The notes: generated from the letters alone by a model not told the origin. DNA of 64,000 nt from Methylobacterium sp. NMS14P (GCF_028583545.1 NZ_CP087106.1:3518501-3582500); one strand, 5' to 3'; shown: positions 29,346-39,876, numbered from the stretch's first letter. Numbers and translations: made by a program.

Positions 29346-29723
29346 ATGGCCCGCGTCAAGCGCGGCGTGACCAGTCACGCGAAGCACAAGAAAGTTCTGA
29401 AGGCCGCCAAGGGCTATTACGGCCGGCGCAAGAATACGATCCGCATCGCCAAGCAGGCGGTCGAGAAGGGCATGCAGTATGCCTACCGCGACCGCAAGAA
29501 CAAGAAGCGCACGTTCCGAGCCCTCTGGATCCAGCGCCTGAACGCGGCGGTCCGCGAGCACGGCCTGACCTACTCGCGCTTCATCGACGGTCTGGCGAAG
29601 TCCGGCATCGTCGTCGACCGCAAGGCCCTCTCGGAGCTGGCGATCCACGAGCCGGCGAGCTTCGCCGCCGTCGTCGAGAAGGCGAAGGCCGCGCTGCCGC
29701 AGAACACCGCCAAGGCCGCCTGA
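29346..29723 (+). CDS. rplT: 50S ribosomal protein bL20
   Basis: A 125-residue ribosomal protein needed early in 50S assembly. It begins [19 protein letters not shown] and has [20 protein letters not shown] and [20 protein letters not shown], the canonical sequence. Cotranscribed with rpmI; a terminator-like hairpin follows. Confidence 0.97.
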   Translation: MARVKRGVTSHAKHKKVLKAAKGYYGRRKNTIRIAKQAVEKGMQYAYRDRKNKKRTFRALWIQRLNAAVREHGLTYSRFIDGLAKSGIVVDRKALSELAIHEPASFAAVVEKAKAALPQNTAKAA

Positions 29724-29748
29724 TCCAGGCCTGAGGCGAGACGGACGG

Positions 29749-29778
29749 AAGGCGCGGTTCCCCAGGGAGCCGCGCCTT
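29749..29778 (+). terminator. terminator after rplT
   Basis: AAGGCGCGG and CCGCGCCTT form a perfect 9-bp stem with a 12-base loop, 25 bases after rplT. CGTCGTTT follows, a weak T tract. Confidence 0.7.
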
Positions 29779-29879
29779 CGTCGTTTACGAGGTCCCGCGC
29801 CCCGCGCTTGCGCCCGGGCGCACAACGCGCGAGAGCACGGCCCGACGGCCGACTCCGCCAACCCTGCTCGAAGACAGCG

Positions 29880-30962
29880 ATGACCGATCTCGACACCCTC
29901 GAACGCGATCTCCTGACCCAGGTGGGCGCGGCGTCCGACGAGGCGGCCCTCGACGCCGTCCGCGTCGCCGCGCTCGGCAAGAAGGGCAGCGTCTCGGAGC
30001 TGCTGAAGACCCTCGGTTCGATGACGCCGGACGAGCGCAAGGAGCGCGGCCCGCTGATCAACGGCCTGCGCGACCGGGTCCAGGGCGCCGTCACCGCGCG
30101 CAAGACCGAGCTGGCCGAGGCTGCCCTGGAGGCCCGCCTCGCCTCCGAGCGGGTCGACGTGACCCTGCCGGTCCGCGAGGCCCCGGAGGTCCGCGGCCGG
30201 ATCCACCCGATCTCCCAGGTCATCGACGAGATCACCGCGATCTTCGCCGACATGGGCTTCGCGGTCGCCGAGGGTCCGGACATCGAGACGGACGAGCTGA
30301 ACTTCACCGCCCTCAACTTCCCGCCCGGCCACCCGGCCCGCGAGATGCACGACACCTTCTTCCTGGCGCCGGACCGGGACGGGAAGCGCAAGGTGCTGCG
30401 CACCCACACCTCGCCCGTGCAGGTGCGGACCATGCGGGCGCAGACGCCGCCGATCCGCGTGATCATCCCGGGGCGGACCTACCGGCACGATTCCGACCAG
30501 ACCCACACGCCGATGTTCCACCAGGTCGAGGGGCTGGTGATCGATACGAGCGCCAACATCGCCAACCTGAAATGGGTGCTGGAGGAGTTCTGCAAGGCGT
30601 TCTTCGAGGTGGAGGGCGTGAAGATGCGCTTCCGCCCGTCCTTCTTCCCCTTCACCGAGCCCTCCGCGGAGGTCGACATCCAGTGCTCGCGCAAGGGCGG
30701 CGAGATCCGCTTCGGCGAGGGCGACGACTGGCTGGAGATCCTGGGCTGCGGGATGGTCCACCCGAACGTGCTGCGCAATTGCGGGCTCGACCCGGACGCC
30801 GTGCAGGGCTTCGCCTTCGGCGTCGGCATCGACCGCATCGCCATGCTGAAATACGGCATGCCGGACCTGCGCCCGTTCTTCGAGGCCGACGTCCGCTGGC
30901 TCGACCATTACGGCTTCCGCCCGCTCGACGTGCCGAGCCTAGTGGGCGGCCTCACCGGCTGA
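29880..30962 (+). CDS. pheS: phenylalanine--tRNA ligase alpha subunit
   Basis: The 360-residue catalytic subunit that charges tRNA-Phe. An N-terminal coiled region is followed by class II motifs: motif 2 region [19 protein letters not shown] and motif 3 [34 protein letters not shown] is also present. The ATG at 29880 is the family start. It is followed by pheT about 100 bases on. Confidence 0.96.
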   Translation: MTDLDTLERDLLTQVGAASDEAALDAVRVAALGKKGSVSELLKTLGSMTPDERKERGPLINGLRDRVQGAVTARKTELAEAALEARLASERVDVTLPVREAPEVRGRIHPISQVIDEITAIFADMGFAVAEGPDIETDELNFTALNFPPGHPAREMHDTFFLAPDRDGKRKVLRTHTSPVQVRTMRAQTPPIRVIIPGRTYRHDSDQTHTPMFHQVEGLVIDTSANIANLKWVLEEFCKAFFEVEGVKMRFRPSFFPFTEPSAEVDIQCSRKGGEIRFGEGDDWLEILGCGMVHPNVLRNCGLDPDAVQGFAFGVGIDRIAMLKYGMPDLRPFFEADVRWLDHYGFRPLDVPSLVGGLTG

Positions 30963-31060
30963 GCCGCACCGGCCCCGCCGCGGCCCTCCGGCCCCGGTGA
31001 TGGCCCCGCGATCCTGTTCCTCCGACGGTCGAGCCGACACCGGGCTCTCGAAGGTCCATC

Positions 31061-33481
31061 ATGAAATTCACCCTCTCCTGGCTCAAGGACCACCTCGACA
31101 CCGAGGCCTCCCTCGACACCGTCGCCGAGACGCTGACGCGGATCGGCCTCGAGGTGGAGGGCGTCGAGGACAAGGCCGCCGCGCTCAAGCCCTACGTGAT
31201 CGCCCGGATCCTGACGGCCGAGCAGCACCCGAACGCCGACCGGCTCCGGGTCTGCACCGTCGACACCGGTGCGGGCGCGCCCGTGCAGGTGGTCTGCGGC
31301 GCCCCGAACGCCCGGACCGGGCTCGTCTCGGTCTTCGCGCCGCCCGGCACCTACGTCCCGGGTAAGAACATCACCCTGTCGGTGGGCACGATCCGCGGCG
31401 TCGAGAGCCACGGCATGCTGTGCTCGGGCGCCGAGCTCGGGCTCGGCGACGACCATGACGGCATCCTGGAGCTCCCGACCGACGCGCCGGTCGGCCAAGC
31501 CTACGCGCTCTACGCCGGGCTCGACGATCCGGTCATCGAGATCAACCTGACGCCGAACCGGCCGGACTGCACCTCGGTCCACGGCATCGCCCGCGACCTC
31601 GCCGCCGCCGGCCTCGGCACACTCAAGGGCGAGGCGCTGCCGGCCCTGCGCGGCGAGGGTTCCTGCCCGGTCGCGGTCGAGCTCGCCCTCGATCCGGCCG
31701 ACCGGCACCTCGCCCCGCTGTTCGCCCTGCGGCTCGTGCGCGGCGTCCGGAACGGCCCGTCGCCGGCCTGGATGCAGGCGCGTCTGCGCGCCATCGGCCT
31801 GCGCCCGATCAACAGCCTCGTCGACATCACCAACTACGTCACCTTCGACCGCGGGCGGCCGCTGCACGTCTTCGACGCCGCCAAGGTCGCCGGCACGCTG
31901 ACCGTGCGGCGGGCGCGGGACGGCGAGAGCCTGCGCGCCCTCGACGGCCGGACCCACGCGCTCACCGACGACACCGTGGTGATCGCCGACGCATACGGCG
32001 TCGAATCCATCGCCGGCATCATGGGCGGCGAGGCCTCTGGCTGCGACGCCGGCACCACGGACGTGCTGATCGAGTCGGCCCTGTGGGACCCGACCAACAT
32101 CGCCCAGTCTGGCCGCCGCCTCGGCATCATCACCGACGCGCGCTACCGCTTCGAGCGGGGCGTCGACCCGGCCTTCACGCTCCCCGGCCTCGACCTCGCG
32201 ACGCGGCTGGTGGTCGATCTCTGCGGTGGAACACCGACCGAGGCGCACGTCGCCGGCGCGCCGCCCGAATCCGAGCGCAGCATCGACTTCCCCTGGACCG
32301 AGGTCCGCCGCCTCGCCGGCCTGGACGTGCCGCGCACGGAGATGCAGCAGATCCTCGAGACGCTGGGCTTCCACGTCTCCGGCACCGGGGACCGGGTGAC
32401 GGTGCTGCCCCCGTCCTGGCGGCCCGACGTCGAGGGCAAGGCCGACCTCGTCGAGGAGGTCGTGCGCATCGCCGGGCTCGACCGGATCGTGGCCAAGCCC
32501 CTGCCGCCGCTCGCCGGGATCGGCCGCCCGCTGCTCACCGTGATGCAGAAGCGGACCCGCTTGGCCAAGCGCGCCCTGGCGAGCCGCGGCCTCATGGAGG
32601 CGGTCACGTGGTCTTTCGTACCGCACGACGACGCCGTCCTGTTCGGCGGCGGCGGGGCCGACCTCGTGCTGGCCAACCCGATCGCCTCTGAGCTGTCCGA
32701 CATGCGGCCGAGCCTGGTGCCGGGCCTCCTGCGCGCGGCGCAGCGCAACGCCGACCGCGGCTACCCGGACTCCGCCTTGTTCGAGGTCGGCCAGTGCTTC
32801 GCCTCGGACGAGCCGGGGGGCCAGACCATCCGCGCGGCGGCAGTCCGCCGCGGCGGCGCGACCCTGGCCGGCGCCGGGCGGCACTGGGACGGCAGAGCCG
32901 CGGCCGTCGACGCCTTCGACGCCAAGGCCGACGCCCTCGCCCTGCTGGGCAGCCTCGGCGTGCCGACCGGCGGCCTCCAGATCACGGCGGGCGGCCCGTC
33001 CTGGCTGCATCCCGGCCGCTCGGGCACGCTGCGCTTCGGTCCGAAGACCGAGATCGGCTGGTTCGGCGAGGTGCATCCGCGGACGTTGCAGGCGCTGGAC
33101 CTGAAGGGGACCCTCGTGGCCTTCGAGATCGTCCTCGACGCCCTGCCGCTGCCCAAGCTCAAGCCCACCAAGGCCAAGGCCGCCCTGGCGCTGTCAGAAT
33201 TCCAGCCGCTGTCGCGCGACTTCGCCTTCGTGGTCGGCCGCGACGTCCCGGCGGGCGACATCGTCAAGGCCGCCCAGAACGCGGAGCGCAAGCTCGTGAC
33301 CGGCGTCGACGTGTTCGACCTCTACGAAGGACCGGGCGTGCCGGACGGCGCGAAGTCGGTGGCGATCGCGGTGCGCCTCCAGCCCGTCGAGCGGACCCTG
33401 ACCGACGCGGAGATCGAGGCGGTGAGCGCCAGGATCGTCGCCGAGGTCACCCGCCGGACGGGCGCGACCCTCCGGGCCTGA
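31061..33481 (+). CDS. pheT: phenylalanine--tRNA ligase beta subunit
   Basis: The 806-residue partner of PheS, holding the editing and tRNA-contact domains. From the N terminus: [18 protein letters not shown], an EMAP-like tRNA-binding domain, the B3/B4 editing region ([17 protein letters not shown]), B5, and a C-terminal FDX-ACB anticodon-binding domain ending near [16 protein letters not shown]. Normal length and context. Confidence 0.96.
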   Translation: MKFTLSWLKDHLDTEASLDTVAETLTRIGLEVEGVEDKAAALKPYVIARILTAEQHPNADRLRVCTVDTGAGAPVQVVCGAPNARTGLVSVFAPPGTYVPGKNITLSVGTIRGVESHGMLCSGAELGLGDDHDGILELPTDAPVGQAYALYAGLDDPVIEINLTPNRPDCTSVHGIARDLAAAGLGTLKGEALPALRGEGSCPVAVELALDPADRHLAPLFALRLVRGVRNGPSPAWMQARLRAIGLRPINSLVDITNYVTFDRGRPLHVFDAAKVAGTLTVRRARDGESLRALDGRTHALTDDTVVIADAYGVESIAGIMGGEASGCDAGTTDVLIESALWDPTNIAQSGRRLGIITDARYRFERGVDPAFTLPGLDLATRLVVDLCGGTPTEAHVAGAPPESERSIDFPWTEVRRLAGLDVPRTEMQQILETLGFHVSGTGDRVTVLPPSWRPDVEGKADLVEEVVRIAGLDRIVAKPLPPLAGIGRPLLTVMQKRTRLAKRALASRGLMEAVTWSFVPHDDAVLFGGGGADLVLANPIASELSDMRPSLVPGLLRAAQRNADRGYPDSALFEVGQCFASDEPGGQTIRAAAVRRGGATLAGAGRHWDGRAAAVDAFDAKADALALLGSLGVPTGGLQITAGGPSWLHPGRSGTLRFGPKTEIGWFGEVHPRTLQALDLKGTLVAFEIVLDALPLPKLKPTKAKAALALSEFQPLSRDFAFVVGRDVPAGDIVKAAQNAERKLVTGVDVFDLYEGPGVPDGAKSVAIAVRLQPVERTLTDAEIEAVSARIVAEVTRRTGATLRA

Positions 33482-33488
33482 GGAACGC

Positions 33489-34370
33489 ATGGACCGGATC
33501 GCCCTGCTCATCGACGACCTCGCGGCGGCCGAGTACCGGCCGAAGGCGGCGTTGCGGGAGGCCCTCAACCACCCGTCCGCCATCGCGGATGCGACGCTGC
33601 CGCTGCTGGAGGCGGCCGCCGACGGGCGCGAGCTGGCGCCGGAGGAGACGAACCTCCTGTTCTGGGGCCTGCACGTCATGGCCCACGCCCGGGACACGCG
33701 CGCCCTCGCGCCGCTCCTCAGGCTGCTCCGGCACGATGAGGAGACCCTCGACGCCGTGCTCGGCGATGCCGTCACGGCGACCCTCGCCAAGGTCGTGGCG
33801 AGCCTGTTCGACGGCGAGCCGCAGCCGCTGTTCCGGCTGATCCTGGACAGCACAGTGGACGATCACGCGCGCATGGCGCTGATGTGCGCCTGCACCTTCC
33901 TGACGCTGGAGGGGCGGATCGACCGGGCCGCGATGCACGATCTGCTGGTCCGGTTCGACGACGCGCAGGCCGCCGTGGAGGACGGTCCGGCCTGGGTCGG
34001 CTGGGAGGAGACGATCGCGCATCTCGGCTTCCGGGACCTCGCGCCCCGCGCGGCCGCGGCCCGCGCCGACGGACGGCTGACCGACGAGGTCAGCGACGCC
34101 GACTGGTTCAAGGAGGCCCTGCGCAAGGCGGAGACCAAACCGGACGACCTGGACCGGCTCGGCCCCTACCAGTACGGCTACCTCGACGATCCGGTCGAAG
34201 CCCTCGACTGGGCCGAGGAGGGTGCGGGCGAGCCGCAGCGCAACCCGTTCAAGGATGTCGGCCGCAACGATCCCTGCCCGTGCGGCTCGGGCAAGAAGTT
34301 CAAGAAGTGCTGTCTCGGCAAGGCGGAGGCGGAGGGGCCGTGGATGCCGACGGTGCCCCTAGGCGGATGA
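33489..34370 (+). CDS. DUF1186-like protein with C-terminal SEC-C zinc motif
   Basis: A 293-residue protein. The N-terminal two thirds are helical and match the DUF1186 style ([21 protein letters not shown]). The C terminus is a clear SEC-C motif, [17 protein letters not shown], which binds zinc and in SecA contacts SecB and ribosomes. Function unknown. It begins 7 bases after pheT, so probably the same transcript, and overlaps the convergent thiF-like gene by 12 bases. Confidence 0.8.
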   Translation: MDRIALLIDDLAAAEYRPKAALREALNHPSAIADATLPLLEAAADGRELAPEETNLLFWGLHVMAHARDTRALAPLLRLLRHDEETLDAVLGDAVTATLAKVVASLFDGEPQPLFRLILDSTVDDHARMALMCACTFLTLEGRIDRAAMHDLLVRFDDAQAAVEDGPAWVGWEETIAHLGFRDLAPRAAAARADGRLTDEVSDADWFKEALRKAETKPDDLDRLGPYQYGYLDDPVEALDWAEEGAGEPQRNPFKDVGRNDPCPCGSGKKFKKCCLGKAEAEGPWMPTVPLGG

Positions 34371-35144
34371 GGCGCCGCTGCCGCTGAGCGGGTTCTCGGG
34401 ATCCCAGCCGTAGCTCAAGGTCTCGAACCGCATGGCGCGGGCGTCGACCATCAGGAGGCGCCCGACGAGGGGCTCGCCGAAGCCCGCCACGGCGCGCAGC
34501 ACCTCCATGGCCATCAGCGAACCCATGACGCCGGCCAGTGCGCCCAGCACGCCGGCCTCCGCGCAGGCGGGCACGCTGCCGGGCGGCGGCGGGTTGGGGA
34601 AGAGGCAGCGGTAGGTCGGGTTCGGGGTCCCGTCCGGCCCGGTCTCGTGCGCCCGGATCGTGGTCAGCGTGCCGTCGAAGCGGCCCAGCGCCGCCGTGAC
34701 CAGCGGGCGGCGCGCGCGGAAGCAGGCGTCGGAGACGGCGTAGCGCGTGGTGAAATTGTCGGATCCGTCCGCCACGAGGTCGTACCCGGCGATCAGGTCG
34801 ACGGCGTTGTCCGGGTCGATCCGGAACGGGTGCCGGACGACCGTCACGTGCGGGTTGAGGCGCGCCACCGCGTCGGCCGCGCTCTCGACCTTCGGCCGAC
34901 CGAGATCCGGCGTCCCGTGGATCACCTGCCGCTGGAGATTGGAGAGCGAGACCGTATCGTCGTCGACGAGGCCGATCGTGCCGATCCCGGCGGCGGCGAG
35001 GTACTGGATCAGCGGCGCGCCGAGGCCACCCGCCCCGACGACGAGGATCCGGGCGGCCTTGATCCGGGCCTGACCGGGGCCGCCGACCTCGGCGAGGACG
35101 AGGTGGCGGGCGTAACGTTCGATCTCATCGGGAACGAGGGCCAT
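34359..35144 (-). CDS. ThiF/MoeB/HesA-family adenylyltransferase
   Basis: A 261-residue E1-like enzyme that would adenylate the C-terminal glycine of a ubiquitin-like sulfur carrier such as MoaD or ThiS. It has the nucleotide loop [35 protein letters not shown], the metal-site aspartate region [10 protein letters not shown] and a likely catalytic Cys in [13 protein letters not shown]. The zinc CxxC pairs of MoeB appear lost: only one Cys in TYRCLF and none in the tail. Neighbours do not say whether it serves molybdopterin or thiamine. The ATG at 35144 matches the family start ([14 protein letters not shown]). Confidence 0.82.
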   Translation of the reverse strand: MALVPDEIERYARHLVLAEVGGPGQARIKAARILVVGAGGLGAPLIQYLAAAGIGTIGLVDDDTVSLSNLQRQVIHGTPDLGRPKVESAADAVARLNPHVTVVRHPFRIDPDNAVDLIAGYDLVADGSDNFTTRYAVSDACFRARRPLVTAALGRFDGTLTTIRAHETGPDGTPNPTYRCLFPNPPPPGSVPACAEAGVLGALAGVMGSLMAMEVLRAVAGFGEPLVGRLLMVDARAMRFETLSYGWDPENPLSGSGASSA

Positions 35145-35182
35145 GGGCTGCCCATAATCCGCGGCGCCGCCGATCGGAAGCG

Positions 35183-35219
35183 CTGAAAAAGACAACGCCG
35201 CCCCGGTGAGGAGGCGGCG
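35183..35219 (-). terminator. Rho-independent terminator of infC
   Basis: On the minus strand CGCCGCC and GGCGGCG form a stem about 30 bases after the infC stop, followed by TTGTCTTTTT, one of the few clear T tracts in the window. Confidence 0.8.
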
Positions 35220-35248
35220 CGGGTCTCGCGTATCTGGATCCGGGCCGC

Positions 35249-35791
35249 TCAGCGCGGCGCGAGGATCATGATCATCTGCCGGCCTTCGAGCATCGGCTCG
35301 CTCTCGACCTTGGCGATCTCGGCGGTCTCGCTCTTCACGCGCTCCAGGAGGCGCAGACCGATATCCTGGTGAGCCATCTCACGACCGCGGAAGCGCAGGG
35401 TCACCTTGACCTTGTCGCCCTCCTCGAAGAAGCGGTGCACCGACTTCATCTTAGTGTCGTAGTCGTGCTTGTCGATGCCGGGACGGAGCTTGATCTCCTT
35501 CACCTCGACGGTCTTCTGCCGCTTGCGGGCCTCGTTCTGCTTCTTCTGCTCGTTGAAGCGGAAGCGCCCGTAATCGAGCAGCTTGCAGACGGGCGGCACG
35601 GAGTTCGGCGCGATCTCCACGAGATCGAGACCGGCCTCCTCGGCCAGATTGAGGGCGTCGAAGAAGGGAACGACGCCGCGGTTCTGCCCGGTGTCGTCGA
35701 TCAGCTGCACTTCCCGCACACCGCGAATGTCGCGGTTGGCGCGCGGCCCGTCCTTCTGCGGGGCCGGCATGGCTCTCATCGGTCTACGAAT
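35249..35791 (-). CDS. infC: translation initiation factor IF-3
   Basis: Prevents premature 50S joining and checks start-codon fidelity. The protein begins [11 protein letters not shown] and has the N-domain core [17 protein letters not shown], linker [18 protein letters not shown] and C domain [17 protein letters not shown]. The start is best placed at ATT (35791): AGGAG lies 9 bases upstream, whereas the first ATG (35779) would be 21 bases from it. An AUU start is known for infC elsewhere and allows IF-3 to repress its own translation. The product is then 180 residues. Confidence 0.95.
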   Translation of the reverse strand: MRRPMRAMPAPQKDGPRANRDIRGVREVQLIDDTGQNRGVVPFFDALNLAEEAGLDLVEIAPNSVPPVCKLLDYGRFRFNEQKKQNEARKRQKTVEVKEIKLRPGIDKHDYDTKMKSVHRFFEEGDKVKVTLRFRGREMAHQDIGLRLLERVKSETAEIAKVESEPMLEGRQMIMILAPR

Positions 35792-35979
35792 GGCTTAGGT
35801 CTCCTGCTGCAACGGCGAAACGGCGGATTTTCAGGAGGATCTCCTGACCGCCAGCCGCTCCGGTCTCATCCGGACATACAACGTTGGTGGAACCGCGGCC
35901 AGAGTCAACCGGCTACCCTCGCGGCGCCGGAAATAATCGGCCGCCGCGTCGCGATTCGCGACCGGCTCCGGTGCAGCCG

Positions 35980-37266
35980 TCAGGCCGACCGGCCGAGCAG
36001 CCCGGCATAGACCGCCAGAGTGTCGCCGACCATCCGCTCGAGGGAGAAGTGCGCCTCGACATGCGCGCGGCTCCGCCGGCCGAGGGCGTCGCGGGCGCTC
36101 GCGCCGAGGGAGAGCGCCTCGGTGAGGGCGGCGGCGAGCGCGGCCGGGTCGCCGGGCGGCACGCGCCATCCGGTGCGCTGGCTTGCGGGGGTCTCGGGCG
36201 GTGCCAGCACCGTTTCCGGCACGGCGCCGAGATCCGAGACGACCACCGGGGCGCCGAGCGCCTGCGCCTCCACGGCCGAGCGCCCGAAGGCCTCGGGCTC
36301 CACGGACGGCACCGCCACCACCGAGGCGGCGCGGAAGGCCGCCGGCATGTCGGTGCAGTGCCCGACCCGGCGGACGATGCCCCCGAGGCCGCGCGCGGCG
36401 ATCAGCGCGTCGAGCTCGCGCTCGTAGGCGGCGCGGCCCTGCGGATCTCCGGCCAGGACCACGGCCAGATCGGGAACGCTGCGGTCGCGCATCTGCGCGG
36501 CGGCCTCGATCAGCACGCGATGGCCCTTCCAGGCGGTGAGGCGGGCGGCCAGCAGGATCACCCGCTCGTGCGGCGCCACGTTCCAGCTCCGGCGCAGCGC
36601 CTCGACCCGGGCGGCGCCGACCGCCACCGGGTTGAACACGGCGAGGTCCGTGCCCCGGTGGATCACTCGCACGCGGTCGCCGGCCTGCTCGGCATGGAGC
36701 CTATGGATCAGGTCCGCGGTGTAGTGCGAGTTGGCGATGACCACGTCGCCGCGGGCCATCACCGAGTTGTAGAGCACCTTCACGCCGGTCCGGCCGGAAT
36801 AGCTGCCGTGATAGGTCGTGACGAACGGCAGTCCGAGCCGGCGCGCCGCCCCGAGGGCGACCCAGGCGGGCGCGCGGGAGCGGGCGTGGATGATCTGCAC
36901 TTTCTCGCGGCGGCAGAGCGCCATCAGCCGCAGGACGTTCACCGCCATCGACGCCGGGTTCTTCGACGCGGCCGGGAATCGCAGCCAGTGACCGCCCTTG
37001 GCCTGCAACTCGCCGACGAGACGTCCGCCCTCCGTCGCCACCAGGGCGCGGGCGCCCACGGCCGCGAGGCCGCCCGCGACATCGACCGCGGTGCGCTCGG
37101 CGCCGCCCGCGTCGAGTTCGGGAATGATCTGCAGGATGCGGGCGCCCGCCAGCGCCCCGACTTCCGCCGGGAAACCCGACAGGGCGTGGGTTCCCTCGCC
37201 CGTCCGCGGGCCCTCGGCGAGGACGCGCAGGCCCCCGGCCGGTATCTGCCAAATGCTCGCTGCCAT
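35980..37266 (-). CDS. GT4-family glycosyltransferase
   Basis: A 428-residue GT-B glycosyltransferase. The N-terminal half has ILQIIPELDAGGAERTAVDVAGGL and IIHARSRAPAWVALGAARRL. The nucleotide-sugar half has LAARLTAWKGHRVLIEAA and the E-x7-E pattern EAFGRSAVEAQALGAPVVVSD. These features fit lipopolysaccharide or capsule glycosyltransferases. It stands alone between infC and a hydrolase, so donor and acceptor are unknown. The first ~30 residues may be over-extended. Confidence 0.84.
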   Translation of the reverse strand: MAASIWQIPAGGLRVLAEGPRTGEGTHALSGFPAEVGALAGARILQIIPELDAGGAERTAVDVAGGLAAVGARALVATEGGRLVGELQAKGGHWLRFPAASKNPASMAVNVLRLMALCRREKVQIIHARSRAPAWVALGAARRLGLPFVTTYHGSYSGRTGVKVLYNSVMARGDVVIANSHYTADLIHRLHAEQAGDRVRVIHRGTDLAVFNPVAVGAARVEALRRSWNVAPHERVILLAARLTAWKGHRVLIEAAAQMRDRSVPDLAVVLAGDPQGRAAYERELDALIAARGLGGIVRRVGHCTDMPAAFRAASVVAVPSVEPEAFGRSAVEAQALGAPVVVSDLGAVPETVLAPPETPASQRTGWRVPPGDPAALAAALTEALSLGASARDALGRRSRAHVEAHFSLERMVGDTLAVYAGLLGRSA

Positions 37267-37373
37267 TGATCCAGCATCGCCGCCGGGCTTTACGGTCCGG
37301 TAAACGAGAGTTGAAGCCGAACCGTTCAGGACCGGACTTCGTCTACGTCGAGACAGGGATATCGGAGAGAACG

Positions 37374-38141
37374 ATGACGGATACGGCCCCCGAGTTCCTC
37401 ACCGTCGGCGCGGGTGACGCCGCCCGCCGCATCGCCGTGCGCGCGCGCGCGGGCGGTGGGCCACCCGTGGTCTGGCTCGGCGGGTTTCGCTCCGACATGA
37501 CCGCCACCAAGGCGACGGCGCTGGATGCCTGGGCCGCGCGGACGGGCCGGGCGCTCGTCCGGTTCGACTACGCCGCGCACGGCGCCTCGAGCGGCACCTT
37601 CACGGACTGCACCATCTCGTGGTGGCTCGAGGACGCGCAGGCCGTCCTCGCGGCGTACGTGACGGAGGCCCCGGTCCTAGTCGGCTCGTCGATGGGTGGC
37701 TGGATCGCTTGCCTAGCGGCCCGCGACCGGGTCGCCCGCGGGCAGGCAACGGCTGGGCTGGTGCTCATCGCGCCGGCGCTGGACTTCACGGAGGAGCTGA
37801 TCTGGAACCGTCTCAGCGAGGCGGCCCGCGCGATGCTGATCCGCGACGGCGTCCTCAGGAAGCCCAGCGATTACGCGCCTGAGCCGGACCCGATCACGCG
37901 GGCCCTCATCGACGACGGCCGCCGCCACTGCATGCTGGGCGGCCCGGTGGATCCGGCCTGCCCGGTACACATCCTCCAGGGCATGCGGGACACCGACGTC
38001 CCCTACACACACGCCCTCAAGACGATCGACCGTCTGCCGGCCGAGGGGACCGTGCTCACACTGATCGCCGACGGCGACCACCGCCTGTCGCGGCCGCGGG
38101 ATATCGCGCGGCTCGTGGCGGCGGTGGCCGAGGTCGCCTGA
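37374..38141 (+). CDS. alpha/beta hydrolase
   Basis: A 255-residue hydrolase with nucleophile elbow GSSMGGWIACLA, oxyanion region VVWLGGFRSDM and catalytic His in IADGDHRLSRPRD. The acid is probably in the ILQGMRDTDVPY region. Such serine hydrolases act on esters or thioesters; the substrate is unknown. The ATG at 37374 follows GGAGAG. It converges on the DUF1150 gene with a shared terminator. Confidence 0.82.
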   Translation: MTDTAPEFLTVGAGDAARRIAVRARAGGGPPVVWLGGFRSDMTATKATALDAWAARTGRALVRFDYAAHGASSGTFTDCTISWWLEDAQAVLAAYVTEAPVLVGSSMGGWIACLAARDRVARGQATAGLVLIAPALDFTEELIWNRLSEAARAMLIRDGVLRKPSDYAPEPDPITRALIDDGRRHCMLGGPVDPACPVHILQGMRDTDVPYTHALKTIDRLPAEGTVLTLIADGDHRLSRPRDIARLVAAVAEVA

Positions 38142-38166
38142 CCGGCCTCACGGTCGGGCCGGTCAG
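38138..38166. terminator. bidirectional terminator
   Basis: CTGACCGGCC and its exact complement, 9 bases apart, sit between two convergent genes and include both stop codons in the stem. It would act in either direction. Confidence 0.7.
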
Positions 38167-38447
38167 TGCAGGCTGACGGGCTGCAGGTCGTGCGCGGCGG
38201 CGTTGGCCAGGACCACGTCCCGCGAGTCCGCGAGCATGATCGGGGCGCCGCTCGCCGACAGCAGGGCGAACAGGTCGAGGCCGGGCGTCAGCTCGGGGGC
38301 CTGCGGGAAGAAGCGGCGGACCTCGTCGGACCGGATCGGCCGGACGTAGGCGATGTGCCCCTCGCCCAGCGCCGCGAGATCGGCGGGCTGGAACTCGGCC
38401 GGATCGAGATCGGCCGGAGTCAGAGGAGACGGGTTCAGATCGGTCAT
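38163..38447 (-). CDS. DUF1150 family protein
   Basis: A 94-residue acidic protein of the DUF1150 type, found in alphaproteobacteria next to small heat-shock genes. The recognisable core is ALGEGHIAYVRPIRSDEVRRFFPQ, followed by GLDLFALLSASGAPIMLADS. The function is not known to me. It lies 101 bases downstream of hsp20 on the same strand, so it is probably coexpressed under heat stress. Confidence 0.82.
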   Translation of the reverse strand: MTDLNPSPLTPADLDPAEFQPADLAALGEGHIAYVRPIRSDEVRRFFPQAPELTPGLDLFALLSASGAPIMLADSRDVVLANAAAHDLQPVSLH

Positions 38448-38548
38448 AAAGCCCTCCTGGGGTGGCAGAGCGTCCACCGCCGATCCTGAAGGCACCGGCG
38501 GCTCCGCCTTGATGTGGGGATCCGCGCCCGCCAATCAATCGGTCGGCG

Positions 38549-38977
38549 TCAGCCGCGGGCGCCGATATCGATCTTGCGCACGATGCGGTCCGGCTCCGGC
38601 CGGACCAGGTCGATCGACAGGAGGCCGTTGGCGAGGTCGGCGCCGAGGACCTCCATGCCGTCCGCGAGCAGAAAGGCCCGCTGGAACTGGCGCGCCGCGA
38701 TGCCGCGGTGGAGGAAGTGCCGCTCGCGCTCGTCGACTTGCCGGCCGCGCACGACGAGCTGGCTCTCCTCCAACATCACGTCCAGCTGATCGCGGGTGAA
38801 GCCGGCCACCGCCAGGGTGATCCGCAGCCGCTCGGGCTCGCTCTCGGTGCGGGGCAGACGCTCGATGTTGTAGGGCGGGTAGCCGTCGTTCGCGGCCTTG
38901 GAGACCCGGTCGAGGGCCTGCTCGATCTCGTCGAAGCCGAGCAGGAACGGGTGCCCGAAGGGCGAGGATCGAGTCAT
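38549..38977 (-). CDS. small heat shock protein Hsp20 (IbpA-like)
   Basis: A 142-residue holdase chaperone that binds unfolding proteins. The N-terminal arm (GHPFLLGFDEIEQALDRV) precedes the alpha-crystallin domain: PPYNIERL, LRITLAVAGFTRDQLDVMLEE, the conserved LVVRGRQ and the FLHRGIAARQFQRAF stretch. It ends VRKIDIG. The chosen ATG (38977) fits the family; 38989 is an alternative. A perfect hairpin lies 35 bases upstream. Confidence 0.92.
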   Translation of the reverse strand: MTRSSPFGHPFLLGFDEIEQALDRVSKAANDGYPPYNIERLPRTESEPERLRITLAVAGFTRDQLDVMLEESQLVVRGRQVDERERHFLHRGIAARQFQRAFLLADGMEVLGADLANGLLSIDLVRPEPDRIVRKIDIGARG

Positions 38978-39384
38978 CGCGGCCATCATCCAGAAAGCGA
39001 AGCCTCCGACCCCGGGATCTGCCGCAATCCCGGGATGCCTGAGCACCTCGTCGACAGGAGCCCGCCCGAGGCAGCACTCCGCCGGACGCGACGACGCCGG
39101 CAACTTCGAGATATGGCCAAGGCCTTCCGGGCCATCAAGGGAGGAGGTGGGTTTCGTCGGAAGGTCGCGCGTCGCGCATATCCGGGATGTTTCGGCAAAA
39201 ATGTGCGGGATCGATAGGCAAAGCCTGGAACGGCCACGCTTTCTTCTAACAGTTTGGAACTGCTCTGATTTTCTGTCCGGGCCTTGATCCGGACGGCGGG
39301 CCTGGATACTGCCGCGACAGGCGACGATCCCGGTCTCGAGATTGATCGCCGCGATCTTTTTACGCGACGCGAGGCACCGGAGCC
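38978..39384. other. intergenic region upstream of hsp20
   Basis: About 400 bases without a supported gene. It holds the hsp20 leader and its promoter on the minus strand and, near 39300-39380, the promoter of the next plus-strand gene. A perfect hairpin at 39012-39035 lies in the hsp20 leader. Confidence 0.4.
39012..39035 (-). promoter_or_regulatory. perfect hairpin in the hsp20 leader
   Basis: CCCGGGAT, an 8-base loop, then ATCCCGGG, 35 bases before the hsp20 start. Downstream on the minus strand, TTCGCTTTCTGGATGATGG resembles the TTGCT...GGA part of ROSE RNA thermometers. The resemblance is loose. Confidence 0.35.
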
Positions 39385-39876
39385 GTGAGCACGCCCATGA
39401 CCCCGTCGGACCATGCGGCGATGCGGCGCGTCGCCGACGTGTGCGGCGACGAGGCCGATATCCTGGCCCTGTCGGTGGCCCGTTTCGTGGCCGCCGGCTA
39501 CATGACCAGCGACGTCGCCTGCTGGAACGCGGCCTTCGACGGTGCCGAGCAGTTGCTCGGCCCGACGGAGGGCTGCCGCTTCGTCGCCTGCGTGGTCGCG
39601 ATCATCCGGGCGCTCCGCGCGGAACGCGACGGTGACTGGTCGTTCATGCCGGCGAGCTGCTGCCGCGTGACCGGCCACGAATGCGCGCTGGTGAAGCTGA
39701 TCAACCGGGGCCGGCAGCGACTCTGGGCGGATCTAGAGGCGGCCGCGGCCGAGATCACCGGCCAGGACGCGGCGCCGCGCCTCGTCGCGGCGGTCCGCGC
39801 CGCGGTCGGGCCGCTGGAGGCGGCGGCCGAGCGCCTCGCCCCGGCCACCTGCCCCGCCGGGACGGTGCTGCACTGA
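39385..39876 (+). CDS. hypothetical protein
   Basis: A 163-residue, mostly helical, cysteine-containing protein without a signal peptide. It has five cysteines in the central and first parts (VCGDE, VACWNAA, GCRFVACV, SCCRVTGHEC). I do not recognise the family. The neighbouring exbB operon is more than 600 bases away. Confidence 0.6.
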   Translation: MSTPMTPSDHAAMRRVADVCGDEADILALSVARFVAAGYMTSDVACWNAAFDGAEQLLGPTEGCRFVACVVAIIRALRAERDGDWSFMPASCCRVTGHECALVKLINRGRQRLWADLEAAAAEITGQDAAPRLVAAVRAAVGPLEAAAERLAPATCPAGTVLH

